Shown here: in pieces, positions 12,401-24,701 of the stretch
How the letters are laid out: every line of letters begins with the position of its first letter
Numbering within the stretch: position 1 is the first letter of the stretch
Assembly: GCA_026724425.1 (NCBI GenBank)
Contig: JAIUCV010000283.1
Coordinates: 186,001-250,000 of the forward strand
Length of the DNA: 64,000 nt
Origin: Erythrophleum ivorense
Taxonomy: Eukaryota > Streptophyta > Magnoliopsida > Fabales > Fabaceae
Reading direction: 5' to 3'
Translations under genes and position numbers: made by a program
The notes under the pieces: model-generated
What the model saw: the letters and a program-made list of their open reading frames with translations, nothing else
Databases searched by the model: none
What the model was told of the DNA's origin: nothing

Positions 12401-14221
12401 CCAAGAGACATATGTTCCGTTGAAAAGCTGGATACCTTGTCTTGTGACTTGCGAAAGCTTCTTGCGAAGAGACATATGTTTCGTTGAAAATCTGGATACC
12501 TTGTGACAATTTTTTTACGTAAAACCATAAATTCGTACTTGGAAGTTTCACCAGCTTCCCAAATAGAACAAGAAAAAGAACACAAGAGAAGGAAAACCAT
12601 AAATTTTCTTTTTGAAAATACAAAAATATAACATTTTTGACTTTTGGTAATTTTTCCTGAATACGATTGGTGAAAGTTAAGAAAATAAAGAGGAATTGCC
12701 AAAAATACTAGGATTTACTCAGAAATATATTCAATCATTCAGAGAGCCAGAAATATCAAAATCTTAGTTCAACAAAATCAAACCAACTCTGTGGTCTATA
12801 TTAATATTAATATCATTAGAAAAAATATTAAAATATTTGTCAAAGATATTAATAAGTTAATAATATATTGACACTGCTACATATATATGCGTTTCAACAA
12901 CTTTAACCTTATGGTGTGTAGAAGAAGAAAAAAAAAGGCGATTAAAGATTTACTTTGACTTTTACATAAGAAAACTAAATGTAAATTTGTTCTTTTTCAA
13001 AAGGAAAATTGAAAATTAAATAGTCTCCACCATTCTAACCAACCTACTTTGAAATTTGTTTCTTGCACTAACGAAACCACCGAGCTGTAGCGCATTTTCG
13101 CCGTCATTAATATACTAATACAGGTTACCCATAATGTATTTATATAATTATATATATATCTCGTTCTCGCTTTTTTTATTTATCTTCATTTTATTTATGA
13201 TCTTTTATCGTGTAACTATATTAACGAAAAATAAAATATTATTGCTATCTATATTTTTGTAAAACTAAAGCTCCATGTTGCCTACAACCACATAAGTTTA
13301 AATTTTTTCTTGGTTCGTTGTTTTAAAGCTAATTATGTTGTATCGTTGTGTGTATAGTGTAGTGGGTCGGCTTGATGCGCCATCATTTGTTTGATCAATG
13401 GTGGATGTCTTTAATCTCTTTATATTTATTTATTTGGCTGAATATCTGTTTGAAGTTTTAATTTTGTCAACTTCTTTTGATTTAATTTTATATATGTAAT
13501 TATGATATAACAATACTAATATAAGCACTTTTCTAATACTCTAGTTCGAGATTAAATTATACATCCGTATATAAATGGTAAATACAATTAAGAAATGTCT
13601 TATAAGAAGAGTTATAACTTATAAGACACTTCTATAGAAAAAATAGTATTTGTGTAAGAGAAGTTATTCGCAAAAGAAAAATAGAAAATTAAAATTTGAA
13701 CTCACTGACCCTCTCTAATTACTTAAGTTCAAATGTCGTAGCCTAAGATCATCTCATATTATCTAATTATTACCATTTTTATCAACATTTTAATGCGGTT
13801 TCTATATATCGTATATTAAAATGTATTCTTTTCGGGGGTAGGGAGATAATCTTTATGTGGAAGTCAATTTGAGACCGTTATTCGGTATAATGTCATCATA
13901 TTTCCATTCAAGCATTTTCTATTTTGTTTGGCCAAATTGATTACACATCAACTAACCCAATAGAAATTACTAAAAGATAAAGTCAATTTTTTTGGTTAGA
14001 AAGTCCGTACTACTATTAATTTATAATTTTATTATAGCTGAGTCTTCTAAAAGGATATCACAATTAACATTGTAAATCTGATTATGTATGTCGCTAAAAC
14101 ATCACATTATGTTGTTGCAGTCTAGTGAAAAGTTATCGATAAACTTTATAAATATGCTTTTATGTATCACTAAAAAGACATCTGGTGTGGTGTAACGTAA
14201 TTAACCGATTATATATAGCAA
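9480..14221. other. gene-free AT-rich intergenic region
   Basis: About 4.7 kb without a supportable exon on either strand. It contains a somewhat less AT-rich island near 9985-10075 with a perfect CCACGTGG G-box (10019-10026) and a CCAATCA motif shortly after, and a short tandem duplication at 12382-12506. The rest is AT-rich filler that I cannot assign. Confidence 0.5.
12382..12506. repeat. two-copy tandem repeat, unit about 60-65 bp
   Basis: Two adjacent diverged copies (about 12382-12446 and 12447-12506) share segments such as AAGAGACATATGTT and CTGGATACCTTGT. Frames running through it on the minus strand (repeated FQRNICL...ARSF) are probably incidental. Confidence 0.8.
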
Positions 14222-14448
14222 AGTTTCTGTAATGACAGTCTCTTGATGGTCTGGTGTCGGCAGATGGTAGGTTTGGTTGTTCAAGTAACAAGTATTTCGC
14301 ACTGCTAGTTGTTCTTTTTTACAATGTTACTGTGGTGGTATGGAGCTTTATCTCCAAAAAATTGTAGATTTGGTGAAAATCTGATAGCGGTTGTTGTTGG
14401 GTCGAAAGGTTCAAGTGACCCTTTCTCAAAAAAAAAAAAAAAAAAAAA
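14222..14448 (+). repeat. possible retroposed fragment with an A21 tail
   Basis: A non-coding stretch somewhat less AT-rich than its surroundings ends in a run of 21 A residues (14428-14448), the form expected of a SINE or LINE 3' end on the plus strand. I cannot identify a family or a clear target-site duplication, so this is only a suggestion. Confidence 0.3.
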
Positions 14449-14825
14449 GTCAAAATTCAAAGTGAAAAATAAATTTTGGAATTCATATAAATAAATAAAC
14501 ATGATACATTAAGAAAATTTATCGGTATCAAGTTGGGCTAGTTCATAATAATAAAATAATAATTTTATGCAAAATTATAAATATAAATCCAATTAATATC
14601 ATAAATTAAGACATGATGACCGAAAATGGAAACCTCCACGTTAGCACAAGTAATAGACGACCAGGTTCAATACATCTCAACAAAAATATTGTATCCGGTT
14701 TTTGTCAAATTAACTCAGTATATTATAATTTTAACATACATATTATTCGGTAGAATTGTTTTCCTACTACGGATTGACAGTTCTCAAGTTGTATAGTATT
14801 TGAGAAACGATCTTCTATATACTTC

Positions 14826-14830
14826 AAAAC
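14826..14830. repeat. target-site duplication, left copy (AAAAC)
   Basis: Five bases AAAAC immediately precede the TG that opens the solo LTR, and are repeated exactly after its closing CA at 16142-16146. Confidence 0.85.
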
Positions 14831-15321
14831 TGAAACAACCAAGCCTTTTTTTTTTTTTTTTTTTAAATATTATCAATGCGGAAGTTCTCAGAAAGAAATC
14901 AATAATATTAATTCATAAATAATTGTTCAACAAATAACCAATAACCAATGAAAACCAATAAAGAATAAGCAACCTAAACACTAGGTTTGCTACATTATTA
15001 AAATAAGACTAACACCTTAAAAATCAGGAATTCCTTGTCAACCACAACAATAAAGCCAGAATCAAATTCATAATCTCATCATCCTCTTCTCTCGGTCTCT
15101 TTCCGCGGAAGAACATTGCTGTTACCTGCATCACATTGGAATAGAGATACGTAAGTATTATCATAAATACTTAGTGAGTGGATCATCCTGCCTACAGGCC
15201 AAGTACGTCAAACACTAGACAATACAGCACAATAATCAACAACAATAAACAATGCTCATCAATAAACAACAACGTAAACCTTCCCTATCAGGAAACACCC
15301 ACGTTTCCTGACACCCAGGTC

Positions 15322-15383
15322 GGTGTCGACCGACACCTCTATGGTGTCGATCGACGCCAGCCTCCTGAGTGTCGGTCGACACC
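15322..15383. repeat. palindrome cluster 1 (three GGTGTCGAYCGACACC-type motifs)
   Basis: Three 16-bp near-palindromes at 15322-15337, 15343-15358 and 15368-15383 follow the consensus GGTGTCGATCGACACC, each with one or two departures. Start-to-start spacing is 21 and 25 bp. They lie inside the solo LTR. Confidence 0.9.
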
Positions 15384-15802
15384 AGCTCGACGCCCAGACA
15401 CCAGAAGCTACGAAAATCGCAATCAACAACTACAAACTCACAATCAAGGGTTTTCAACGCAACAATCCAAAACACGATTTCCACTATAAACAACTCAAGA
15501 ACACAACCAAAACTCGAAATCAAACAATCTCTAATGATTAACGGACCTACAGTCACGCACTCACCTTGAAAAGGGATTGAAGGGAAGGAGAAGAGATGAA
15601 ACAACGAAGAACAGCAACAGATTCAACCCAGAAACTCAAAAATCGGATTCCACACTTAGAAAATCGCCTCCTTTCTTCTCTGCCTCGAAACTTGTGCCTT
15701 TCTCGCGGCCACAAGGCTTTTAAATCACGGAATAGGGTTTCCATCGCCTAAACCGAACAAAACCAGCCGACTTGAATCATACCGGTCGATTTCACCATAA
15801 CC

Positions 15803-15841
15803 GGTGTCGATCGACACCCTTCCTTGGTGTCGGTCGACACC
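15803..15841. repeat. palindrome cluster 2 (two motifs)
   Basis: 15803-15818 is the perfect palindrome GGTGTCGATCGACACC. 15826-15841 differs from it by one base (GGTGTCGGTCGACACC). Spacing is 23 bp. Inside the solo LTR. Confidence 0.9.
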
Positions 15842-15912
15842 CATCGACCAAACCAACTCAAACCACAAATCAAACGCGCAATCGACTTAAACCGGAATCG
15901 ACCCTGGTAACC

Positions 15913-15950
15913 GGTGTCGATCGACACACCCTTTGGTGTCGATCGACACT
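15913..15950. repeat. palindrome cluster 3 (two motifs)
   Basis: 15913-15928 and 15935-15950 match GGTGTCGATCGACACC except at the last base. Spacing is 22 bp. Inside the solo LTR. Confidence 0.9.
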
Positions 15951-16141
15951 AAGCATTCAGAAGCTTTTCACACATTTTTTTCGAGATAAAGGAACCTTAA
16001 ACCAACTGTACAACAATCAAACAAGAACATGTACAGTCAATCCTCGATTCGCACCTCAAAGAGCGTGTGCAATCGACTCCTGAATCCCTAATGTCGTCCG
16101 ATACCAACTCTAACACAACTTTCTGGTTCGCGGATGTTACA

Positions 16142-16146
16142 AAAAC
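16142..16146. repeat. target-site duplication, right copy (AAAAC)
   Basis: Exact copy of 14826-14830, directly after the CA end of the solo LTR. Confidence 0.85.
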
Positions 16147-18498
16147 AATATCAAAAGAGTTTACCTTCAGTTTTCCAACGAGTTAGGCAATAAACGACCT
16201 GAGATGATTTTTTATTAATATGGATTTTTGTTGAGTTTTGACCGTTTTAAAAAAGTGGGTGTTTTAACACATTAGTAGTCGTCGTTTTGGTTACACTGAC
16301 TTGAATATTCTAACAATATAACTATTTGCATATACTCTATCAATAATATAGATGAATCCGTGTTAATGTCGTCGCTAGACAAACTGAATTGTAGTACCAT
16401 TCGGTAATATTACTATTTGGTTATAATTTTGGTACTTCACCTAAGATATGCAAAGTTGACCCTACTCTGACCGATTGTCTAAATTTCTTATTAAAAACTA
16501 ATACTGTTTGACGTATTTTTGGCAGCTATTTCATGGATATCTGCACTGGATGTCAATAAAAAAATCATCTATACAATATATATGGAGATATATACATAGT
16601 TTGCTCTTTTTTGGTGTAGATTTTGCATCCTTTCAAATTCATATGGAGTTTGCCAAAAACAAAAATTCAGATGTTATCATTATTCTGAGTAAATGAAACG
16701 TCAAAACATTATCCGATTGGGAAAATTTTGAGTTTGGGCATTAGCGAAGAAGAGAGTACTAATTTAGGATTTTCTGATATTTGGTTTGAAGAGATATTAA
16801 ATTTAGGTTCAGAACTTGTTTGTTAACAAAATGTAAAATACTAAACGATTTATGTGAAACAAATTATACGAAGAGAATCAACAAGTTTTTTATTTTGGTA
16901 AAAGAGAATCAACAAGTTCTTATCATAAAACGACAATAGGATCTTTTATCTTTAACAAAAGAAGCAGAAACTTTTTGCGCATGGGACAATGAGGTAAGGC
17001 TAAATTTTACCCGTGTTACAATTTCGACATGAACTTATATATGAAACGAAAATACTTTTGAGTGGTAGCTGTTACTTAGGGATGGAGAAAAGTCCTGTCA
17101 TGTCTCGATTTCTTTTCCAAAATGAGGCAAGTTTTCAAGTCCCTTTGGAAGGGATATAATATAAGATATTCCTGATTTGGGTTGGAGATAAAATTTCAGA
17201 AATCAAAATTATTATTCAAAAACGATATATAAGAACGCAATAATTATTATAATCAATTATTATAAAAAACAATTATTCATTATGTAAATTTGGTTCTCCT
17301 ATTTGGAATTATGAAAACTCTAGGAACAGAGACCGTTGATAAAAAAACAAAAGATATATTCATTATTATTTGATTTATTATCTTTGAAAACTTATTTTAG
17401 ATATGATTACACTTGCAAAAGTTTATATTCATATACTATATTTTTTTTTTTAAATCTCGATTTTCATTCATTTTTTCATCTTATTACAAGACAATAGTGT
17501 TTCAAATATTCGTTTGTATACACTTAATGTTACGTAATATTGAAAGAAACATTTATTATGAAATATTTATTCTAAAACTATTTATAATAACACATAATTA
17601 TCGTAAATAAAAAATTATAAAAAAAACTTAAAAGTCCTACAGTTAAAAATATTTCTATCGTTTTCTTATTTATTCTCTTTAAAATTGTTTAGACATGATT
17701 TAGTTGTGGAAATCTTATTCATATCCCGTTTCCATCCCCATTTTCATTCTATGCTTACATCTTGTTGTAACATATTTCATCTTTTTTTTTTTGTCTACAC
17801 TTCATGTTACGTACTGTTGATAAACGTAGAACACACATTTTTATTATTTATGTCATGAATGTATTAGGTGGACTACATACAATATTTTTAGTCAAATAAT
17901 ATAATATTTCTCTCTTTTTCTGAAATTTATTTTTCTTCTACATCTTGTTTTTAAAGAAAGATGAAAAGGTTAGGCAACAAAAAGTCACACCTGCAACATT
18001 AAGATGGTCTAGATCAATTACGTACGCACACACATTTAGATATGAAAGATGTACATATACGTGTATATATATATGTATGTACACCTCCCCATATCTGAAT
18101 GCAGAATCTGGAGATTTATAAAGCTACTTAAGATTCCAATCCTATGATTATTGAGAGAACCAAAAAAGAATAATCAGTGATTTTTGCAGAAGAGCGAGAG
18201 AGAAAGAGAGAGAGATTACCTTCTTCATAGGAAAACCTTTCTTTCTTCTTCTGCATTCCTCAAAATTTTATCTTCCCAAGAAACCCAAACACAGAAGAAA
18301 ATCAAAAAGGTACTCAAATAACTTTTCATCTTTCTTAGGTTTTTAATTTCACCCACTTGTAGCTAATCCTTAAAAAAAGGTTCCTTAATCCTTGTCTATA
18401 TATATACACAAACGCGTATGTGTGTGTTTATATACGTATATCTCTGCCTTAACGGTTGGTTTATATATATGTCGAAAGTTTAGTGAATTCCAGTGGAA
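16147..18498. other. upstream region of the rhamnogalacturonate lyase gene
   Basis: AT-rich spacer with no supported exon up to the leader of the lyase. A GTATAT-type microsatellite lies near 18045-18080, and a TATA-like TTTATAAA near 18115. A GA-rich tract (18191-18216) probably falls in the 5'UTR; a GT at about 18310 could open a leader intron. Confidence 0.45.
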
Positions 18499-21400
18499 AT
18501 GAAAGTCGGAGCTCCGGGAAAGAAGCCGGGTCGGGTTATCGTCCTAGTTCTTCTTCTGCATCTTCTTCTTCAAAGTGTTCTTTCTCAGAAATCACAGTAT
18601 GTTTTCTCTTAACCCAAAAAACTCTGTTTTGTATCCTAGTTTGGGTCGTTTTCACATTTTAAAAAAAAAATTATTAAAAATGCGTGAACTGATTTCACGA
18701 GCTTTTTAATTTCCAAGTTCACATGTTGAACTTACTGGAAGATACAAACAGAGGTTCTTAACTTTTATCATCAGAAACTGGTGCTTAATAATTTTGTGAA
18801 TTCTGTTTTTGTCGCCACTATTTTGTAATTTTTCATCTATCTACTGTTTTTTCGTTTTCTTTTCTTGAGTTCATGAAGAAATTACATACATGGTTAAAAA
18901 ATGGTAAGGCTTGAGAAAATGTTTAGCCTCCGTTTTAGCCAATGTCTAACAAACAAACACAAAATAGAAAGCAAAGGTTTCCTTGATTCCATCTTTTTAG
19001 GTTTTTTTTTTTTGGTATTGGTTTCTTTGACTATACAAAATTGTTTAGAAAAATAAAATTGAAGTTTCATTGGTAATGACGATTCTTAACTACTTCACTA
19101 ATTTCTTGAACTTACGTTTATGTGTACAACATAAATTCATAATTATATACACACCGTATATAAGTTTCAATAACAGAAAATTATATTACATATACTACAT
19201 TTACCCTTTTTATTTTTGTTAATAAAGAACAAGTACAAATTTGATAACGTAAAATATGAAGAGAATCTCGAAACCGAGATCGTCACGAGACGTGTGTTTA
19301 AAAGTTGCAATTAACGTTAAACGGAATAAATAAAAAAAAAACTATTTGTTTAAGGCATTTGGGTCTCATGAATTTGTCAAAAGTTGAAATAAAATTCTTT
19401 CAACCTTCGATTCTTTTTAATTTTTAATTACAAATACCCCAATTAGAAAATTAGTGGATTACTTTTCCCTTTCGGCTCTATACCTATATGTCTTTTTTTT
19501 TAAACTACTTGTCTTCTTCTCAATTTTCACACATAATACAAATAAACTTGGTTTGTTATTTCTATATTATATAATAAATAGTACTTTATGTTCTTTATAT
19601 GCTTTTTTCATACCATGATGGATATTTGTGTTCCCTCAATAGGAATTATTCTTTTCGTCTTCAACACTCTTCATTAATGTTGACCGTTCATATTCAAGTG
19701 GAGTTCGTACCATACTAGAAGTCTATAACTACTATAGTTGAAGTTGTTAAAATCGAACAAAAATGAACTGATTTTTTTCCCAGATCATTGATTCTAATTA
19801 GTAGAGACCCAAAAACTATTGGAGTGATTAATGTGTAAGTTTTTATATTTAGAAGTTTGAGCTTTCTCAACTGCTTTAAATACGTTTAATAGTAAGGTCG
19901 ATATTATTTTTTCTTAAATAAAATAATAATTCACCCACATAATGTACTAATCCAACTTACTGTACTTTAAGATTTTAACAAAATAATTTATACGTTTGGT
20001 ACAATTTTCAAATTACAGAAATAATCTTAACATCACAAAGCCTGGACAAAACATACCAGCCCCAACAGTTCAGCTAAGGAGAGTTAGTCGTGACAAGGTA
20101 AGAAATATTCAAATCTTCATATTTTAATTCGTTTTATGTTTACAATTTAATAATAATTTTGTTGGTTTTCAGGTGGTAGTTGATAATGGTATTATTCAAG
20201 TAACTTTCTCGAGCCCACAAGGCTTGATATCAGGAATCAAATACAAGGGCATCGATAACGTTTTGGACGACGAAATTGACGATCGCGGGTAAGATTTTTA
20301 TTTTACTTTTGTTTTGACTTTTAACGCATGAGCATATATTATATATTTAGAAATAGAAGTGATTACAAACATTCCCTTATTGAAATATTTAATAATTATT
20401 GTCGTATTGCATTTTCGGATAAATTTGTATGGAAACAGGTATTGGGATGTAGCCTGGTATGAACCGGAAAAGCCATTGGAAATTGACAAGTGAGTTTTGC
20501 CATATCTCCTCGTCTTATTGTCTTAGTGATACTAATTTATTGCCTTCATTTTTAGTAGTATTTAATTAGGCTTAGCTGGAACTTGGAAGTATGTATTTTT
20601 CGATGTTTCTGTTTATATATGATGATAAAATGTAGGACTGAGACTTTTACCCGAAATCCGAACCCGAATTCAAACCCGCTCGAAAAAATTCGAACCGAAC
20701 ACGAACCAAAATTTTTAAAAAACTCGAACGGTTTTTACATCTCAAATCCGAAAAATCCAAAATCTGAAAAACCCGGAAAAAACCCGAACCGAACCCGAAA
20801 AAATCCGAACCGAAACTTTAAAAAATCTGAACGGTTTCTATATCTCTAAATCCAAAAACCCAAAACCCAAAAAACTCGACCCGTACCCGAACCGAAGTCC
20901 CATGCCATTAAAAGGTAGTGGACACTAAGACATTTATTTATTTTCTTCGAAACAACTAATATTTCTAACAAAAAATGATGAATCTGATTTGATGATATTA
21001 TGTAAGACAGGTTATAATTTTGATGATAACATATTTTGTAGCGACAATTGCAATACTAGTTTGATAAATGACATTTTTTTTTTTTTTTTTTCTTTTTGTA
21101 TTTCGTAGATTAGAAGGAACTAAATTTGAAATCATAACTCAGAACGAAGAACAAATTGAAATTTCATTTACAAGAACGTGGACTATCTCCAAACGTGGCT
21201 CCTTGGTCCCCCTAAACGTAGATAAAAGGTACCTCAATTATTCTTGAGAGATAATTAACTATGACCTCCAAAGTGGTTAATTATATTTAATGGAGTGTAA
21301 TTTTTCGTTAAAGATATATTATTCGAAGTGGTGTCTCTGGAATATACATGTATGGTATATTGGAGAGGTTAGAAGGCTGGCCTGACGTTGACATGGACCA

Positions 21401-24230
21401 AATTAGGATCGTCTTCAAGCTCAACCCAAAAAAGTAACCATACGCTTTTATAACCTTCTATTGCTATACTTATATTCCAATTTAAAGTTTATTTAGTAGA
21501 ATCGTTTGTGCATTTCAGGTTTGATTTCATGGCGATATCTGATGATCGGCAAAGAAGCATGCCATCGATGGCGGATCGAGACAATGCTAAGATATTAGCT
21601 TATAAAGAAGCTGTTCTTTTAACAAATCCAAGCAATCCTATGTTCAAAGGAGAGGTATATATATATTATGGTTCATTTATACATACACAAACATATACTA
21701 TTTTTTCGAATTTTGGAAGATGGGAATGATATGAGTGTGTTTGTAGGTAGACGATAAGTATATGTACTCAATGGAAGACAAAGACAACAACGTTCATGGT
21801 TGGATCTCGTCGGACCCACCGGTTGGGTTTTGGATGATAACTCCAAGCGATGAGTTTCGTCTTGGTGGGCCCGTCAAGCAAGACCTCACCTCTCACGCGG
21901 GACCCATCACTCTCTCCGTGAGTCCATTTATCATCATTTACATTTTCTACACTAATCATGATAAGCAATTAGGTTTTTGATCATAACAAACATATTGTTA
22001 ATTTCCCTAAGTTGTGTTTTGTAGATGTTTACGAGCACGCATTACGCAGGTAAAGAGATGAGAATGGATTATCGAAACGGAGAGCCATGGAAGAAAGTTT
22101 TTGGTCCTGTCTTTGCTTATCTCAACTCTGTCTCTCCCAAAGAGTCCACTCTTAACCTCTGGAGAGATGCTAAACGACAGGTTCTTTTTGTCGTATCACT
22201 GTTATTTGAAAATAAAAAAACAATTTATATAGTTCTTCTTATATTTGAAAACATAAGATTTACAAATTTACATTTATAATAAACTAGCTATACTAATATG
22301 TCGCAGATGGCTGAAGAGATCAAAAGTTGGCCTTATGATTTTGTAAATTCAGAAGATTATCCTCTTAGGCATCAAAGAGGAATTATCCAAGGTCAATTAT
22401 ATATCAAAGACAGGTAAGTAAACTAAAATCTCTTTTTTTCTCCATCTTTAAAACATATAATATTTTGGTCAAGTATAATTTTAACATATTTACTATTACC
22501 AATGGTTTACTCTTGGTTGCAGTTACGTGTCAAGATTAAAAATATATGGTAGATATGCTTTTGTTGGTTTGGCACCAATTGGTGAAGCTGGTTCATGGCA
22601 AACAGAATCCAAGGTATAGTAATAATACTACTCATACCTTATACAAGCTTATAAAATTAATTAAATTAACTATACTTTCTATGAAAATTTGATAGTGTAT
22701 ATTAATTTTTAAATTTTGTTTGGGACAAAAAGGGATATCAATTTTGGACGAAAGCTGACAGAAAAGGGCAATTCATAATAGAGAATGTGAGGGCAGGCAA
22801 TTATAGTCTCTACGCATGGGGTTTTGGTTTCATCGGTGACTATAAATACGAGCAAAACATTACCATCACGCCAGGTATATATTTACACTCACATACGTAT
22901 AATTTTATATCATAAGCCTGTTCATATCATAGCTAGAGAAAGCATGCTTGGACTCACCGTTCATTATATCTTCAATTCATAATTATTTTTTTTTTAAATA
23001 TGATTTTTATTTGGATATAAATAAGTGACATCGAGTCAATTTATTAGGTATGGTTTCAGACTTTCAGTTTAGATATATATATGTATGCAACTACATGCAT
23101 ATTGTGTGGACCCATTACATATTTACATGTCCATTTAGATATGATTGTTTGTCTGCATTTTAACAGTTTTATATCATCATAGTCTAGTTATATACCATAG
23201 CATAAAATGGTAAACGCATTAGAAACAACCTGACTTTTATTTTTTTAATCCCACTAATTAAATGCTCATCTGATTCATTTTGGTGTGAAGGTAGCGAGAT
23301 GAATGTAGGGCCTATAGTGTATGAGCCGCCGAGAAACGGTCCGACATTGTGGGAAATCGGTGTACCGGATCGAACCGCCGGAGAATTCTATATACCCGAT
23401 CCTTACCCTACACTTATGAACAAGCTTTATGTTAACCCACTTCAAGACAGGTTAGTACTTTAATCTTTTCATCTAAAACTTTTTTTAGTCAAATTTTCTC
23501 ATTCAAATTGCTTTGATTTTTTTTTTTAATATATAGGTTAATGACTATGAGAACACAAAAGGAAACTGAATTTTGGCTGATTTGATTCGACTTAATTAGT
23601 TTTGATTTTGGTTTTTCCTATTATCACATTCAGTATCATAACTAAAACTTGAACTATTGCAGATTTAGGCAATATGGATTATGGGATCGTTACGCAGATT
23701 TATACCCACAAAACGATCTTGTCTACACAATTGGTGTAAGTGACTATAGAAGAGATTGGTTCTTTGCACATGTCACAAGGTAACTAATTTTTGCAGTAAT
23801 CATATATTTTAACTCTTATATTAGAACTTATCTAAACTAATTGTTACTTTTTTTTTAATAATGTAGAAACGTAGGAAACAGTACATTCCAACCAACGACA
23901 TGGCAAATCATATTTAACCTAAAGAGCGTGAACAAGATCGGACTCTACACACTCAGAATAGCTCTAGCATCAGCTGCTGATTCCGAGTTACAAGTCCGGA
24001 TCAACAATCCGGAATCCGATCACATTTTCACAACCGGTTTAATCGGAAAAGACAATGCGATTGCGAGGCATGGAATTCACGGGCTATATAGATTGTATGG
24101 TATCGATGTTGGTGGAAATTTACTAAGTGTTGGTGATAATACGATATATTTAACTCAAACTAGAAGTATAGGAGCGTTTCAAGGTGTTATGTATGATTAT
24201 ATTCGTCTTGAAAGTCCTTTTAGAACATGA
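18499..24230 (+). CDS. rhamnogalacturonate lyase (polysaccharide lyase family 4), secreted
   Basis: Fifteen exons: 18499-18596, 20019-20097, 20173-20288, 20439-20489, 21109-21228, 21314-21433, 21519-21654, 21747-21917, 22025-22180, 22307-22413, 22523-22613, 22733-22874, 23291-23450, 23663-23779, 23867-24230. They sum to 2028 bp and 675 residues. The start gives a signal peptide: a basic stretch (GKKPGR), then a hydrophobic core (VIVLVLLLHLLLQSVLS). The enzyme would act in the cell wall, cleaving rhamnosyl-galacturonosyl bonds of rhamnogalacturonan I by beta-elimination. The N-terminal catalytic beta-sandwich covers roughly residues 40-350. A fibronectin-III-like module (FVGLAPIGEAGSWQTESKGYQFW...) and a C-terminal carbohydrate-binding-like module (QVRINNPESDH..., ending GVMYDYIRLESP) follow. 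Intron 1 is long (1.4 kb), and intron 4 carries a CCGAA-rich repeat. It is the probable orthologue of AT2G22620. Which substrate it cuts in vivo is not shown. Confidence 0.93.
20640..20905 (+). repeat. CCGAA-rich low-complexity repeat in lyase intron 4
   Basis: About 265 bp of ACCCGAA/CCGAACC variants, arranged as roughly two diverged copies. Each copy runs from a CCGAACCGAAC block through an A/T-rich piece to CTCGAACGGTTTTT or CTGAACGGTTTCT. It lies wholly within the intron between exons 4 and 5, so it is spliced out. The open frame through it (PNPNPN-like) is not a gene. Confidence 0.85.
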
Positions 24231-24701
24231 AAAAAAAAGAAAAAGAAAAAAGAGAGGTAGAGTTAAAAATAATTTACTATAGAGAGAATCTAAATTTCTT
24301 TGTTTTTTATTGTCTCAAATGTAATAACAAGTGGTTTGAATAAATTAGACAAAATGAAATCAATAGTTTAATGTGTAAGGTGTGATTTTGTACATTACTC
24401 AATGGACCCACTATAAACTATTCGTTATAGACTTCTGTAGTCTATACTTAGCCATGGACCCGGACCGGAATTGTGACCTGGTCCCGGGTTTACCGGTCCG
24501 ACCGGCTGATATAGTAAGAACATTGGTCTCTCTTCTCTGTTCCCATTACCTTAATTTTTTTAAGACAGAGAAGTAGTAATGATGAAAACAATGGCGATAG
24601 TGATAAGAGAGAAACTAAAAAAGCTTAGGATGGTATTTGTCACATTACATTACCAACCATATAGAGAAGAATCACAAAAGAGTTTCTCTCTATGCTATTT
24701 A
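24231..24701. other. convergent intergenic region between lyase and kinesin
   Basis: 3' flanks of two convergent genes. AATAA-type polyadenylation signals are present near 24340. A short GC-richer patch (24455-24510, with repeats of CCGG/ACCGG) has no gene I can support. Confidence 0.5.

Larger units (their letters stand above)
14831..16141 (-). mobile_element. solo LTR of a Ty3/Gypsy-like retrotransposon
   Basis: A 1311-bp segment starts with TG (TGAAACAACCAAG) and ends with CA (CGGATGTTACA). It is flanked by perfect 5-bp repeats AAAAC at 14826-14830 and 16142-16146, which is the structure of a single LTR left after recombination between the two LTRs of an integrated element. Read on the minus strand it opens TGTAACATCCG and closes GGTTGTTTCA, a pattern I associate with Brassicaceae Gypsy-type LTRs. 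No gag-pol coding, primer-binding site or second LTR is in the window. It contains seven near-perfect 16-bp palindromes described separately. Open frames inside it (15178-15604 and others) are low-complexity artefacts of those palindromes. The superfamily assignment is inference; the TG...CA plus TSD structure is directly visible. Confidence 0.85.

Noticed and set aside
15178..15604. Open frames containing repeated GVDRH/STDT
   Set aside because: They arise from the palindromic repeats within the LTR; no gag or pol homology.
20583..20849. Open frame rich in PNPN/NPK
   Set aside because: Runs through the intronic CCGAA repeat and is removed by splicing.
24382..24576. Open frame with MDPDRNCDLVPGLPVRP
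   Set aside because: Short, no homology I recognise, in a convergent intergenic region with CCGG-rich low complexity.
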